A DNA stretch of 64,000 nucleotides from assembly GCF_029017545.1 (NCBI RefSeq), contig NW_026555339.1, forward strand, positions 32,288,438 to 32,352,437. Reading direction: 5' to 3'. The translations under genes and the position numbers were made by a program. The notes under the pieces are model-generated. The model saw nothing but the letters and a program-made list of their open reading frames with translations. It was not told where the DNA came from and did no database searches. Origin of the DNA: Prosopis cineraria (lineage: Eukaryota; Streptophyta; Magnoliopsida; Fabales; Fabaceae). Positions 24,257 through 35,758 of the stretch are shown here, piece by piece (positions within the stretch are counted from its first letter, which is position 1; each line of letters starts with the position of its first letter).

Positions 24257-25169
24257 TTTACTTTTATAAGAAGGGAGTTGAGAATAGTAAATCACAATGA
24301 GTTATTTTACTAACTGATGCTTCAAAGTGTTTATAAATTGTTTTGTAGGGTCTACATAATGAATCTTGGCTTTTGGATTGAACTAGGATGATTTTGAAAG
24401 AGAAAATCAGAATATCAGGTATTACTTTGTTGAAAGAGTTATTTTTCATGTGTTCTACGACATTTCAAGTGTGATTACATAATAAATCACACGTGAAAAC
24501 CTTATTTGTGTTATGGCTTTTATAGGGAATGACAAATCATGCATGAAACCTAACTGGTTTCTTGTGTGAAATGTCATACAGAATGCTACCTAGCTTGAGT
24601 CGTGACAAATCATGCGTGAGTGTATTTGTGCATCAAGCGTGAATTGTCTTACAGAGAGGTGTCTCTTTAAGACATGACAAATTAGGTGTGAAGATTGAAG
24701 CTTTCCTTGCATGAAATGCACTCCTGAGAGCCTTTATCTTTTATCCTGAACATATCACACATGATACTTATCAGTAACCATGCGTGAATCAGCTAAAGCC
24801 AAAATGTCATATTTTTGGATTGCAATATATGGATGAATCATGTGTGAAATGTACTATGTGTCAAGTGAGAAACATCCATATAAGTTGAAGAAATGGAAAA
24901 TTATGCATGGAGCATCCCCTTTACCACATGTGATTGGCTCATGGCTATATATACCCCTCGTATTAGATCCTCCATTTCATGCGTGCTCTAACATTCTAAA
25001 ATCTAATCGTTATAACTCTTCTTCATTCTTAACTAGCTTCCTGATTCTTTGCTGAATGTTACAATGTTCGAATTCAGTTACCTATCCATTTAAAACACTA
25101 TTTTGTCTCTCAAAGTCATCCAAACTCTTCTTGATCTTCAACCTAATCTCTCTTTCCAATTCTTCTAAG
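24257..25169 (+). promoter_or_regulatory. Spacer between pol and the extra ORF of copia A, with TATA box and palindrome cluster
   Basis: No coding sequence. From about 24470 to 24990 it carries many repeats of the type found in the LTR: AAATCACACGTGAAAACC, GACAAATCATGCATGAAACC, GACAAATCATGCGTGAG, CACATGTGATTGG. A TATA box, CTATATATACC (core 24946-24953), lies 220 bp before the extra-ORF ATG at 25170. The same layout, with GCTATATATATACC on the minus strand, occurs in copia B at 52684-52697. Promoter function for a subgenomic transcript is inference. Confidence 0.55.
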
Positions 25170-26878
25170 ATGGCTCGCACTAAGGATACTAGGAAGAAAT
25201 TGAGTTCTGAGGTGACCAAGAAGAGAAAATACATAGAAGCCTTGATTGAAGAAGCTAGAAAATCTCCAGGACAACCATCTAAGAGGAGCAAAACTCTAAG
25301 AATTACAAGAGAGCCTGCAACAACATCAGAACCTATATCTTCAAGCCCATAATTGATAAGACTGAGGCAAGAATAAGGGAAGGAAAGCTGCTTTGTTCAA
25401 AATATCAGACTCGGTACAATCAATACTTCTCATCCAGAGTGGTGGTAACTGGACACTTCACCAAGTATGATTCTTTTATTAAAGCTCACAACTTTGATAT
25501 AGATGAATACTTGAGTGATTATAAAGGACTACTAGAGCTCAACATTAGTTATTCACTAGAAGTAATTAAAGCTTTCTATGCAAGCTTTGGCTATGACAGA
25601 AGCAAAAAGACATGCAATGCTCAATTGAGAGGATGTCCCATGTTCTTCACTGCCAAGAGCTTGGCACATATCTTGGGGATTGAAGCAAGAGGCTTAGAGC
25701 TACAAAAGTATGATAGAGTAACTCAGAAAAATGCTCTAAAGTTCCATTCTATAGAGCAGAAGTATAAGGCTATAATGATGAGTGAGGAGGTGCCAAAAGA
25801 AGTATTGACACCTAGATTCTCCTTCAGACCAATAAATTTTCCCTTTAAGCACTAGATGTTAGCATATGTTGTGGGGAGATTCTTTGTTAATAAGAGGACA
25901 ACTTTCAATACATGCAGTGAGTTCAAAGTAGAGATGTTGACAAGGTTGATAAACAAGCAGAAGATCAATATGTGCCACTACATATTGATAAAGATGCTCT
26001 ACATGTCCAAGATGGACTTAAGGAAGAAGAAGGAGAAGAAAGATAGAAATCTCCACTTTCTAAATTTCATCTTAGTAATTCTAAGGCGATTTAAAATAAT
26101 TCACATAGAAGGAGTTGCTATAGAGCTAGAAGAGTTTAAAGACACTGCACTCTTCAAGATGAAGTTAAAGCTCACTAGGAATGATTTTGTCCTAAGAGAA
26201 AAAGATGAGCCTGTTAATGTGGTTGTAGTAACAAAGAGAAAAAAGATGAAGAAGAAAGTTAAAGATGTTGGAGCCTCTACCTTTCAAGCCTTGTCATATA
26301 TGCCTACTCTCTAAGGTGAGATGTCCAATGCCTTCCTGTACAAAATTCTTAATGAAATTGAGGGCAAATTGGATTAAGTTATGTTGCATCTAAAGAGTGA
26401 CATCAAGGGCCTTGGTGATATAATGCTCTATCTAAATGGCAAGTTAGATAGAATCATGGATCATAATGGCATATTTAAAGCTCAAGGAGGAGAAATAAGG
26501 AGGAGAGATGAAGCTGGTCCTTCTAGATTTAGAGAAGGTTTTATGCAAACTATCAATTCTTCCTCAACATCCAAAACTAAGTCTATCACACCACTTTCAC
26601 CTTTCTACTTGCCTTCACTACATGACTCTTCCTCCCATGAATAAGAAAACCTCCTCTTTCACCTAGACTAAGAATCCTCCATCCACCATGCAACCGAGAC
26701 TTAACCTCAAGACTCAACTCTTCACATTGAGTCTTAAACATAATCCTAAAGCCATCAAGGCATTTCCAAGCAAATTCATCTATTTGATGGCCTACCTAAT
26801 CCTAACCCTCTATCTCACTAAAATTACAGACACTCCAACATTTGAGGAATTATATAAAGACATAGCTGAGATAATTGT
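25170..26878 (+). pseudogene. Extra ORF (envelope-position) of copia A, part 1
   Basis: Starts MARTKDTRKKLSSEVTKKRK at ATG 25170 with a strongly basic N-terminus. It shifts frame after 25352 and runs on through 26644 with stops at 25853-25855 and 26312-26314. Motifs: GHFTKYDSFIKAHNFDIDEY, EVIKAFYASFGYDRSKK, FTAKSLAHILGIEARGLEL and INMCHYILIKMLYMSKM. The spacing resembles the 'putative plant transposon protein' domain (Transposase_32 type) found in extra ORFs of plant retroelements; this is from memory of the family. A Lys-rich stretch KRKKMKKKVK and a Ser/Thr-rich part follow. It lies between pol and the 3' LTR, the place of Sirevirus env-like genes. Cut at 26878 by a Tat-type LTR. Confidence 0.7.
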
Positions 26879-27329
26879 TGTGAACACCATATTTTGTCCA
26901 GGCATTTTCTAAATTTAACAAAAATAAAAATAAAAATAAATAACCAAAAAATATAAAAATGCAAAAATAAAATTTAATCCTTTTTAGGATTATATTTTCA
27001 AAACAAAAAATTTATTTAATTTTATTTTAGATAATCTTTTATTAGTTAGGATTTTATTTCTTTTAGTTCATTAAAATAATCAAAAAAATATAAAAATACA
27101 AAAATAAAATTTAATCCTTTTAACATAATCAAAAAAATCTTGTTTAAATCTTTTAAAATCTCTCCCAAATTATCTCAACCATTTAAAAAATATTGAGCGT
27201 CAACTCTTGAGAGTTAACTTTTTTCTCCTTAAATCTTGTTTTTCATTAAAATCTAAAACATATTCTTAATCTAATTTTTTAAAAAAAATAGACATTAATT
27301 CAAAAAAAAAGGATGTGGTGAAACGCACA

Positions 27330-27780
27330 ACATTTCACCACAGCTAAGAATAGACCTTTTCGACACTGATCAGGGAGGAAAGAAAGCAAAAGGAAGCACA
27401 TAAACACACAGCCACATAGAGAAAAATGTAGAAAGAGATTAGACGCATGCATGCATAGCAAAACAGAGCAGAAGGAGCTGCAAGCAACCAACATACGTAC
27501 ATACACTTTTGGCCAGCAGAAAAAGGAAACAGATATGAAAACACACAAAAAGCTTCACTTTGTAGAGCAAGAGACGTACATTACAGACTGCAAAAAAAGC
27601 AAAAATAGAGCACAGGGGGAGAGATCGAGAGGATAAAAGAGCATACACAGAAAACTAAAGGGAGAAGACTGAAACTGGATGAGAAACAGAGGAAAGAACC
27701 GAGAAGGAGACGGGGAAAAAAATAGAGCATAAAAGATAGATTTGAGACGGAGAGAAGAAAGAGCACGAGGATAATGATCA
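27330..27780. repeat. Purine-rich tract of Tat-type LTR copy 2
   Basis: About 450 bp of AGAGAGATCGAGAGG-like and AAGGAGACGGGG-like sequence, equivalent to 6735-7960 of copy 1 but less than half as long. It contains the shared phrase CAACCAACATACGTACATAC-like followed by TTTGGCCAG. Confidence 0.8.
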
Positions 27781-27789
27781 TGTCCAGGA

Positions 27790-29215
27790 ATTGTGGGGAA
27801 ACAAGTTCGCCTAAACATTTCTAAAACCTATTGACTTCTTCAGCCTTCATCACCCTTCTTCTCCCCTGATGCCAAGTGGGCAACTAAAAAGCAAAAACTT
27901 GTTCCTTCAATCAACATGCTAACTGTGATGGAACCTTTGTTTCCCAAATAGCCCATTATGCCACATGCTACTGAACAAAACTGTCACATTTGAGATGCAA
28001 TACTTGTTGAGCAACTCCTGTCTCATCTACATACTAATAAATACTCCAACCATGTTCTTGCTTCCTAGTAACGAGTACCTATTGTCTTCTTTCGGTTTGA
28101 CATTTTGAGTCTTCCATTCTACCGTCCCTGTGTTCCTGCGTGGCTGCTATAACTCCTCTTTCCAGAGATGCTGTTCTCTTCATGGATATAGCTTTCACTT
28201 AGTGATGACTTTAGCATGGGTGTTAACCATGGACATCCATACTTGTCGTTCAAAGTTCTTCCTTTAAGCAGGTTCCCACTTATTGCCACTATTGGGTCTT
28301 TTACTCCTATCATGGCCAATGTGTTCAACGCATTCTTGAGATTCAACCACTCATCCAAATCTATGGCTAAGCTTCCTATAATGTTCCAAGCACCTACTAA
28401 GATTTTAAAATAGGCAAAAACTAAAAAACTTAGGAAATGTTCGAGATCTCGGCTTCTGGTTCTCCTCGTCCATTACTCTAGTCATATAGTCCAGTCCATT
28501 CAGGCCACACTAATGATGAGTGGCAAGGTAACTAGCAAATTACTAGAGTTATGTCAGACTAAGGGCGTGTCTGATGTGGTGTAGGCCATCCCAAAAACCA
28601 CATTCCAGAACACAAAACTTGGAAGCAACCTTCCATGTTTACTCCTATATAAACCTTCACTTTTAAAGCAATCGGACATGGAAGATGAATAATATGGACT
28701 AGAAGAGCGGTGGTGCCTATGACGTCGCTTGGAGTGGGATTTACTCATTTTTTCGGACCTTTAGGGCTTCTTTATCTCGGCCCCAGCGATTTGAGTACGC
28801 TCTTTCTTGTTCAAAATTTTATACTTCTTTTAAAATTTCATATGCCTGCTTCATTCATTCAAATGATCACATTATTTTGAGAAAATTAAGAGTATGCATA
28901 TGTATAATATGGGACTATTGTTTATTCACAAATAATTTTAAGACATCAACTTCATTTTAATTTTCATGGGAAATAAATTAGGTAATTAATGGTGGTGATG
29001 GTATGTGGAACTTTTTAATTTTAATTGTTGGATGCTATTACCACTACTCTCATCATTTTCTTTCAAAAGTCATATCTGAGCGTTAAACCAATTTAAAAAA
29101 TCTTAAGGAACATATCTTCAAGTCAAAAGAGGAGTAAAGTGTCAAAATAGTTTCTTTCTCTATTCCTTCGAATGCTACACTCATATTATGCACCGACTGC
29201 AAATGCAAATATTTT
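27790..29215. other. Unidentified gene-like segment inside Tat-type LTR copy 2
   Basis: This stretch has no counterpart in copy 1 and a less AT-rich, non-repetitive composition. On the minus strand it carries two open stretches. One (28748-28554) starts MSKSHSKRRHRHHRSSS, 64 codons, Arg/His/Ser rich. The other (about 28490-28119, opened by a stop, not an ATG) includes ILVGAWNIIGSLAIDLDEWL, NALNTLAMIGVKDPIVAISG and NDKYGCPWLTPML, and ends RSYSSHAGTQGR. I do not recognise either. It could be a captured host gene fragment, a decayed DNA transposon or an integrated viral fragment. Boundaries are estimates from where alignment with copy 1 is lost and regained. Confidence 0.45.
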
Positions 29216-29228
29216 AATTATCTATTTG

Positions 29229-30560
29229 TCGTGTAAGATTTTATTAATATTCGTAGGCATTTAGAATGATTTCATACCGTATAAATCAATAAGATTTCAC
29301 AGGTATGAAGATCAATTTTGTAGTATTTATATGGGTTCCAAAAGCCCATTATTAAAATTAATTCTCTCTTTATACTATTTATTTAAGTCTCATGTGAGAT
29401 TTCAAGAATCTTCATAGAGACTTAAATTAATCACATTATCGTGTAGGATAATAAATCCTCGCAGATATCGTGATTCACAATTTATATGGAAAATAAATAA
29501 ATGAATTTTGTAAATAAAATAATAAACATTTTTAAAATATTAATTAACTAAATTAATAAATTTAAATTATAATCATATTGTTTCATAAGATCTTTTAGTC
29601 ATGTGAGATTTTAAAAACTCCGTAGACCTTTAGAGTAATCGTACTATTGCATGAGTCAATAAGGCTTCGCAGGTATAATGAATAAGGTTTCTATATTTAA
29701 AAATATGCGTTATATAATTACGCATTAAAATATATTTAAAGTAAATATTATTTAATCCTTTTACTGTGTGAGACTTTGAATCTCCGCAGATATTTAGGAT
29801 AATCTTGTATCATGTAAATCAATAGGATTTTATAGATATGAAAGTAAAACTTGTATGTTAATATGGGTTTCAAAGGCCCATTATTAAAATTAACTCTCCT
29901 TTTATAATCCAAATTAATAATTTATTTAGGTTCCATGTGAGATTTCAAGAATCTTCATAGGGACTTTAATTAATCACATTATCATGTGGGATAATAAGTC
30001 CTTATAGATATAGTAACTTTTAATTTTTATAATAAATAAATGATTTTTGAAAATAATGATATAATACACAATTTAGAAAATTAATTAAGCAAATTAATGA
30101 ATTTAAATTGTGGTCAACTTATCGATTATATCTTTTAGTCATGTGAGATTTTTGAATCTCCATAGACTTTTAAGATAATCGTATTATCGTATGAGTTAAT
30201 AAGACTCTGCAGATATAACGATTAAGTTTTTAAAATATATATAAATTATATATTAAATTAATTAAACTAAAAGATATATTTAAATAAATTTAATTCCTTT
30301 ATCGTGTGAGATTTTAGAATCTGCAGAGATATTTAGGATAATCATATTACCATATAAGTCAATAAGGCTTTACAGGTATGATGATTAAGAGCCTTTAAAT
30401 CATATATATACATACTTAAACAAATTATTACTAATACTTAAAAATATAAATACATTGCTAAATTTTTTTATCATGTGAGAGTTTAGAATCTCCGTAGATA
30501 TTTAGAACAACTGCATTACCGTATGAACCAATAAGGCTTTGCAGGTATAGCAGTTAAAAT
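29229..30560. repeat. Eight diverged tandem units in Tat-type LTR copy 2
   Basis: Units begin near 29229, 29389, 29597, 29763, 29930, 30138, 30302 and 30471. Core phrases are GTGAGATTTTAGAATCTCC-like, TTTAGGATAATCGTATTA-like and CAATAAGGCTTTGCAGGTAT-like. Units 4-6 repeat units 1-3 (GGGTTCCAAAGGCCCATTAT-like spacer, then TTTCAAGAATCTTCATAGGG, then TCTTTTAGTCATGTGAG) at offsets of about 534-541 bp. Copy 1 has only four units. Confidence 0.78.
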
Positions 30561-31194
30561 TTTCAATCATAAAACATAAAGACAAATAATTTTAAACTCT
30601 TTTCTTTCTTTATTCCAAAATATTCAAAAATTGAGAAAATAATTAAAATTTAATTACTTTTTGCAATTTAAAACACACATATCAAAATTTCAGAAATCGT
30701 TTTATTTGCAAAATGGTGAGTTATTTCTAATTAATTTCTCTTCAAAAAATATTTTCACCAACAATTTTCAAGCTCGAATTACATGGACTTCGATCCCCAT
30801 CACAGGGTACATAGGCCTCAGAGTCAGATTCTGAGTCAAGTCCTCTCTCATAAATAAATAAACATTTCTCACTTAATTCTTATCATTTTTTTAAAACACA
30901 TGAATATAAAAGAGATAATTAAAATAATTATAAAACTATATTAATAGAGCACAACAAACTTTAGGTAACCGTTCTGATGAACGGGTGTTGTGGGGTGCCT
31001 AACACCTTCCCCATACTCAACCGACTCCTGAACCTAGTTTTTATTTTCGCAAACCACTCTTATCCTCCTTGAATCAGTTTTCCGAGACTTCCCTCAAAAT
31101 TTCGATGGTGACTCCTCATTCTGTCTGGTTCCCGCCGTAAAGGTCGGGACCTCTGCTTGCGTGTCGTCCACGTCGTATTTTTTTTGGTGCAATA

Positions 31195-31625
31195 AGTGTT
31201 ACTAAACTAGTTGGTAAACTCACCAAGCATGTTAGAGAGCCAACCATGCTGTCTTTCATACCTATGCCTATGACATCTCTAGCTCTTTCCTCTACCCAAT
31301 CTATAACTAGAACCTTCCAAAGGAAGAAATCAATACCTAGATACAAGCATACCAAGCCTTCCCTTTGCCCAAAACACCTACTTGTTAAGGAGACTATAGT
31401 TGAAAAACATGAGGATCAAGCTACTAAAGGCTAAGTTCAACAACGCGAGCAAGAAAATATGACTACTAAAGGTCAGATTGTAGAACAAGTTTAAGGGGTT
31501 TAACCTGAAAATATTAGAGCTACTGATGGCTCAGAAGCTGCCTTAGATCCTATTCCTCCTATGGATCCAAATGACTCTTCCACATGGGTTATGATTCCCT
31601 TTACATAACCCTATAACCCAAATTC
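31195..31625 (+). pseudogene. Extra ORF of copia A, part 2
   Basis: Continues the reading interrupted at 26878: after IAEIIV comes SVTKLVGKLTKHVREPT, then MPMTSLALSSTQSITRTFQRKK-like residues, Lys/Thr rich. In-frame TAA at 31432-31434 and later stops show decay. The final residues (WVMIPF, then PYNPNS) run into the second family-D solo LTR at 31626. Confidence 0.65.
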
Positions 31626-32259
31626 TATTGGAAATTGTGCCCTAGGGCTAATCATTGTACTATGAACATTACTATTGAATGAATTTCTTTTTTGTTATTA
31701 TATTAATTGAATGTTCACTATGGTAATTATATCCTTGGATAAACTATATTGATTATCCTAAATGTCCCTGGTTGGTCATCTTTGAGGGATCATAGATAAA
31801 ACAAGACTAGTATGACATTAATTAATTATAAAGATATAAATCAAAGTTGTAGACACTTAAAAGGGTATAAGGTGCTGACTGACCCCCTATAAAAGAGCTG
31901 CATGGTACAAGTCATAAGCTTATCTCATATGTAACTATATCACTAAGCCCTTTGACCTGAGATCATCATGGATTCCTACATGATGACCACTGAACTTTGA
32001 CTTAGTCAAAAGTCACCTTTAACTGGGTGATCATAATGGCTATGATTGAGTTTAATGATATTTATAAAGAGGAATATGAGTGGTCAAGATGGAATTTTTC
32101 TCTCACATTAATTGAGAGATATTACTGGGCTACTCGATGAGTAAAACTAAGAAAATGTATGGTCATATTATAATAGAAAGGGTTTTTTCAATACTATAGT
32201 CAGTTTAGTTAGAGATCAAAAATGTAATGGTTAAGTAAAGGAGAATGACAATTCTATGT

Positions 32260-34245
32260 TGATAGGTCATATTTGTTACACACTTTTCTCAGACATTTAA
32301 GACTACATTTCATGGTAAGAAACCCTAGAATGTGCATTCTTAGAATTAAAGGAGGGTTTTGGGCCCTAGTGAGAAAGTACGCATGTTAGGGGTATTTTGA
32401 TCATTTTGCACTTTGTTGGGAATTCAACAAAAAATTTAGAATTTGATGTGTGCTTTAGTATTTGGTCTATTAGGGCTGAAATATTTGGTCTTAAAAGTCA
32501 CATTTGGACCTAGGGTTAAAAAGTTAACATTTTGGGTTAAGTTATTAATAAATTTAAGAAATTTGACCTAATTTGCATGCATGTATGGCCACCTTATATT
32601 TCTCATGTGTGTTTGTGAAATTTTGAATGAATTTTGAAAATACATGTAAAAAGATTTTAGGGTTTGAATATTTTTATAATTATGACATATGCAAAATAAC
32701 TTAGTCAAATTTCATGTTGTTGTCTTAGGTGACACTTTGTATAGAAGAGACTTGGTTCAAGATTGGCTTGGCATGTGAAGGAGATTTTTAGCATATGATT
32801 CATACCTGATTTGGGACATATGAGGTGTGATTTTCAGGAGCAAAAGAGGCACACATGAAGTTTCCGTGCACTTGCACATAAGGGATCAAGTTGACTTGTT
32901 AATGCCCAAGATAATTGCAATGTGTTTGAGAAGATTGAAAGACAATTTCAGATCTGATTCTAAGGGCATTAGGGTGTGGATTTAAAGGCTTCTAAGGGCA
33001 ACACAAGTTTTTAATATGTCCATGCACATATGGGATTTGAAGAACAACATCAGAATTATCACCCAAGTTGACTAACAACCTAGACCACCCTTAACCTCAC
33101 TTGACCTAATGACTTGTTTTGAGTTTTGTGGCAACTTGTTTAGCAAGTAGCTCATGATAATTACATCCCAAACACATTTAATTAGGCCTTGGATTAGATT
33201 TTTAGATAATTCATTCGTATGTTCATATTTTCATCTTCAAGTTCTTTAAGTTCTCTCACTTCTCTCTTTACACTTTTACTCTCTCTCCTCTATATCTTTC
33301 AATCTAACCATCTAAATTCCACAACATTCATCTCATTCTCTTCCTTTCTTCTTTCTCTACATAACCTAATAGCTTTCACAAGGAGTAAAGACTTGCAAGC
33401 TTGAGCAATTTTCTTGTGAAGTTTCATCCATGGAAATGGTGCTTCAACATAGAGATTACTTGAAGCTAGGTTCTTGAAGGAGCTACTATAAGGAGGAGGA
33501 AATCTTGAGTTTGTATTATTTTCTAGCTAGATTTGAATTTCTCTCTCTAGAATTACAAATTTGTACATCTCTTTGATAAAATTTCAAGTGAAGATTCATA
33601 TGGTTGAGAAAAGCTTGTTGCAACTTGAGTTTTGTTACTTTGAGTGCATGAATTTTGGCCTCTTCATGGCTTGTTCATAATCTTGGCTAGCTTGATGAGA
33701 TTAACATGTCTTTTTGCTTGTCATAATCTTTTCAACTTGAATGCATGTGAATATCTTCATGAATCATAATCTTGAGCATGTTGATGCCTTCTTAAGTGCT
33801 TGACCTAATTGACTCAAGTTTGTAATACTTTGGTTATGCTTAATGCTAGCTAGGTTTTAGCTCACTTTAAGACCATAATCTTAGACTAGGGTTGGTCAAG
33901 AAATTAGCTAGTCTTGGTGAATATAACTAAGTGACTTAAACTAAAGAGATGAGAGGGGAGACCATACTAGCAAGGTCATAATCAAATAAGGATAGGTGAC
34001 CAAATCCATATAAGAGTTCCTACTTCTAATAAGTTTACACACACCCACCTCATTCCCTCTACAATTACATTCATTAGCATAATTAATTTTGAGCCTAAAT
34101 CTATCCCATATACCTCTTACTTGTAGCACACTTTAAACCTAAATTTTCTAACTGAGCCTCCTCATAGAGATTGACTTAGGTTCATACTAATACTACATTA
34201 GTATGGCTTAGTATTATTTTGCTAGGGTAGCAACAACCTTAGTCA
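32260..34245 (+). mobile_element. Solo LTR of the Athila-like family, nested in family-D LTR copy 2
   Basis: 1,986 bp from TGATAGGTCATATTTGTTAC to CAACAACCTTAGTCA. It matches the LTRs at 6104-11289 and 18783-20712. ATGT is repeated at both edges (32256-32259 and 34246-34249), four bases of a likely 5-bp duplication. The uninterrupted host site is visible at about 22455-22475 in family-D copy 1. It diverges most from the other two copies around 32450-32760. Confidence 0.85.
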
Positions 34246-34536
34246 ATGTCTCACACTTGACCAAAATATCACATGACAAAAGGGATGTGATGTGATTATA
34301 TGATAGGTTACATTGGATCATCGATCCCTATATAAATTAGGTAGTCACAATGTCTTGCTAGAGGCCACTTGTGACTTGTGGGCTAGTAGTATTATTAACC
34401 CACTACCAACTTCATATGGGCCTATAAGGTCGCATGCAAGAACAGCGAGTTCAAGCTATAATATCTAAGTTCATTAAATCACAAATGTGTCTGGATTTAA
34501 TGAATGTAATGCTTTATCTAAGTAAACGAATTATAT

Positions 34537-34745
34537 ACATATATATATATATATATATATGTATTTGAATATTTATCTAATTAATATTTATATATATGTG
34601 TGCTTGTGTGTGTGTGTATGAAATATAATATTATATATATTTTTGAAATATATATATTATGTATGTGTGTGTATACATATCTGATATATATATATATATA
34701 TATATTATTTTATATATTATATTATATTGTGTTAGTTTCAAAATT
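34537..34745. repeat. AT/TG microsatellite block in family-D LTR copy 2
   Basis: (TA)n runs at 34537-34560 and 34683-34705, a TG-rich run at 34598-34619, and TATTA-like repeats to about 34735. Confidence 0.88.
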
Positions 34746-35333
34746 ACTTTTATATAATAGATTAAATTTAAAAACTAACATGATATGAGAGAATATCATA
34801 TTAGTTCTATAATTTGAATTTATAAGATAAATTCAAATAATATATGATACCATAAAGTTAATTTATGAGATAAATTAAATTTTATTTTGCGCTGGCTCAA
34901 GAAATGATTTTCAAAATAATTATGATTATTTTTAAAAATTCATAAGGGAAGACTAAAACCCTAATTTATATAAGATAGAGAAGGGATGAGCTTCTAGTAA
35001 TTAAAAGAGTCTCTTGATGGCGAAAATTTTGAGAGCTAATAAAACACCCTAGAAAGAGAAGGAGTGTCTGACTAAGGCTAGAAGATTAGATCTTCTAAGT
35101 CTTCTGCACATACAGACGTTAGACATTGGGAGCACTAGCACATTGTTCGTCTTGGAAATATGTTTATGTGGATACCAATAGAGGGAGCAGATCTATGTTG
35201 TCAGCTCCTAAGATCCAAATACCTAAACAAGTTTGAAATAGGTAACTCTTCTATCTATCATGACTTAAATGAGTTTGTGATCATAATTGGGGTTTTAAAT
35301 TTTAATCTTTCATTATACCTCCATAATCCAACA

Positions 35334-35740
35334 GATTCTTTATTTGATAGGGAAATCCTAGAAGCCTGTCTTAGATAAAGAGTTCATCCTCTCTTTAGAA
35401 GACTTGCATCCTTTTAATGATGCTAAAAGGGGAGAAAATGATAGGATAGATAGCAGGCTTAAGGGGGAGTTATAGTAGGACTATCATAGACTTGGGAAGA
35501 ATTTTCTTAGCTTTTGGAGGAATGTGTAAAAGGTTTTATATATTCATTGATAAATTTTTTTGACACTTCTTGTATTCTGTTATTTATCAATGAAATATTT
35601 AGTTCTATTCATTCTTGTCTCTTCAATCCTTGATTTCAAGTTTATTATATTGCATTTATAATTTTTAAGCTCCTATATCTGATTAAGGGGGAGTATTGTA
35701 TTGATTTGAACTAAAAAACTTGATCTTAAGGTTTTGTCAT
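35334..35740 (+). pseudogene. End of the extra ORF and 3' noncoding part of copia A
   Basis: The last in-frame residues are DSLFDREILEACLR, ending at TAA 35376-35378. The rest is noncoding and carries two extra G-rich purine runs, TTAAGGGGGAGTTATAG (about 35460-35476) and TTAAGGGGGAGTATTG (about 35683-35698). Several purine tracts before the 3' LTR are a Sirevirus feature. Confidence 0.6.
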
Positions 35741-35758
35741 CATCAAAAAAGGGGGAAG
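35741..35758 (+). other. Polypurine tract of copia A
   Basis: CATCAAAAAAGGGGGAAG lies immediately before the 3' LTR start, the expected site for plus-strand priming. Confidence 0.8.

Larger units (their letters stand above)
26879..31194 (+). mobile_element. Solo LTR, Tat/Ogre-type Gypsy, copy 2, enlarged
   Basis: From TGTGAACACCATATTTTGTCC-like to TTTTTTTTGGTGCAATA, flanked by ATTGT (26874-26878) and AGTGT (31195-31199). The two ends match copy 1 at 6459-9471 closely (GGTAACCGTTCTGATGAACG, GGTACATAGGCCTCAGAGTC). At 4,316 bp it is 1.3 kb longer than copy 1. A foreign segment accounts for about 1.4 kb (27790-29215) and an extra block of tandem units for about 0.54 kb; the purine tract is shorter. 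No retroelement internal region is present. Confidence 0.82.
31626..35333 (+). mobile_element. Solo LTR of Copia family D, copy 2, interrupted
   Basis: Starts TATTGGAAATTGTGCCCTAG and ends CCTCCATAATCCAACA, flanked by AATTC (31621-31625) and GATTC (35334-35338). Without the nested Athila-like solo LTR it is about 1.72 kb, close to the 1.80 kb of copy 1 (21828-23625). No coding sequence of its own. Confidence 0.85.

Noticed and set aside
27300..27818. Minus-strand Leu/Phe/Ser-rich frames
   Set aside because: Same purine-tract artefact in the second copy of the LTR.
33219..33404. Ser/Leu-rich 61-codon plus-strand frame
   Set aside because: Lies in the CT-rich stretch of an Athila-like LTR that recurs at 10260-10390 and 19910-20030 without a conserved frame.
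35160..35378. 72-codon plus-strand frame
   Set aside because: A chance fusion of the end of a family-D LTR with the last codons of the copia A extra ORF; only the part after 35333 is meaningful.
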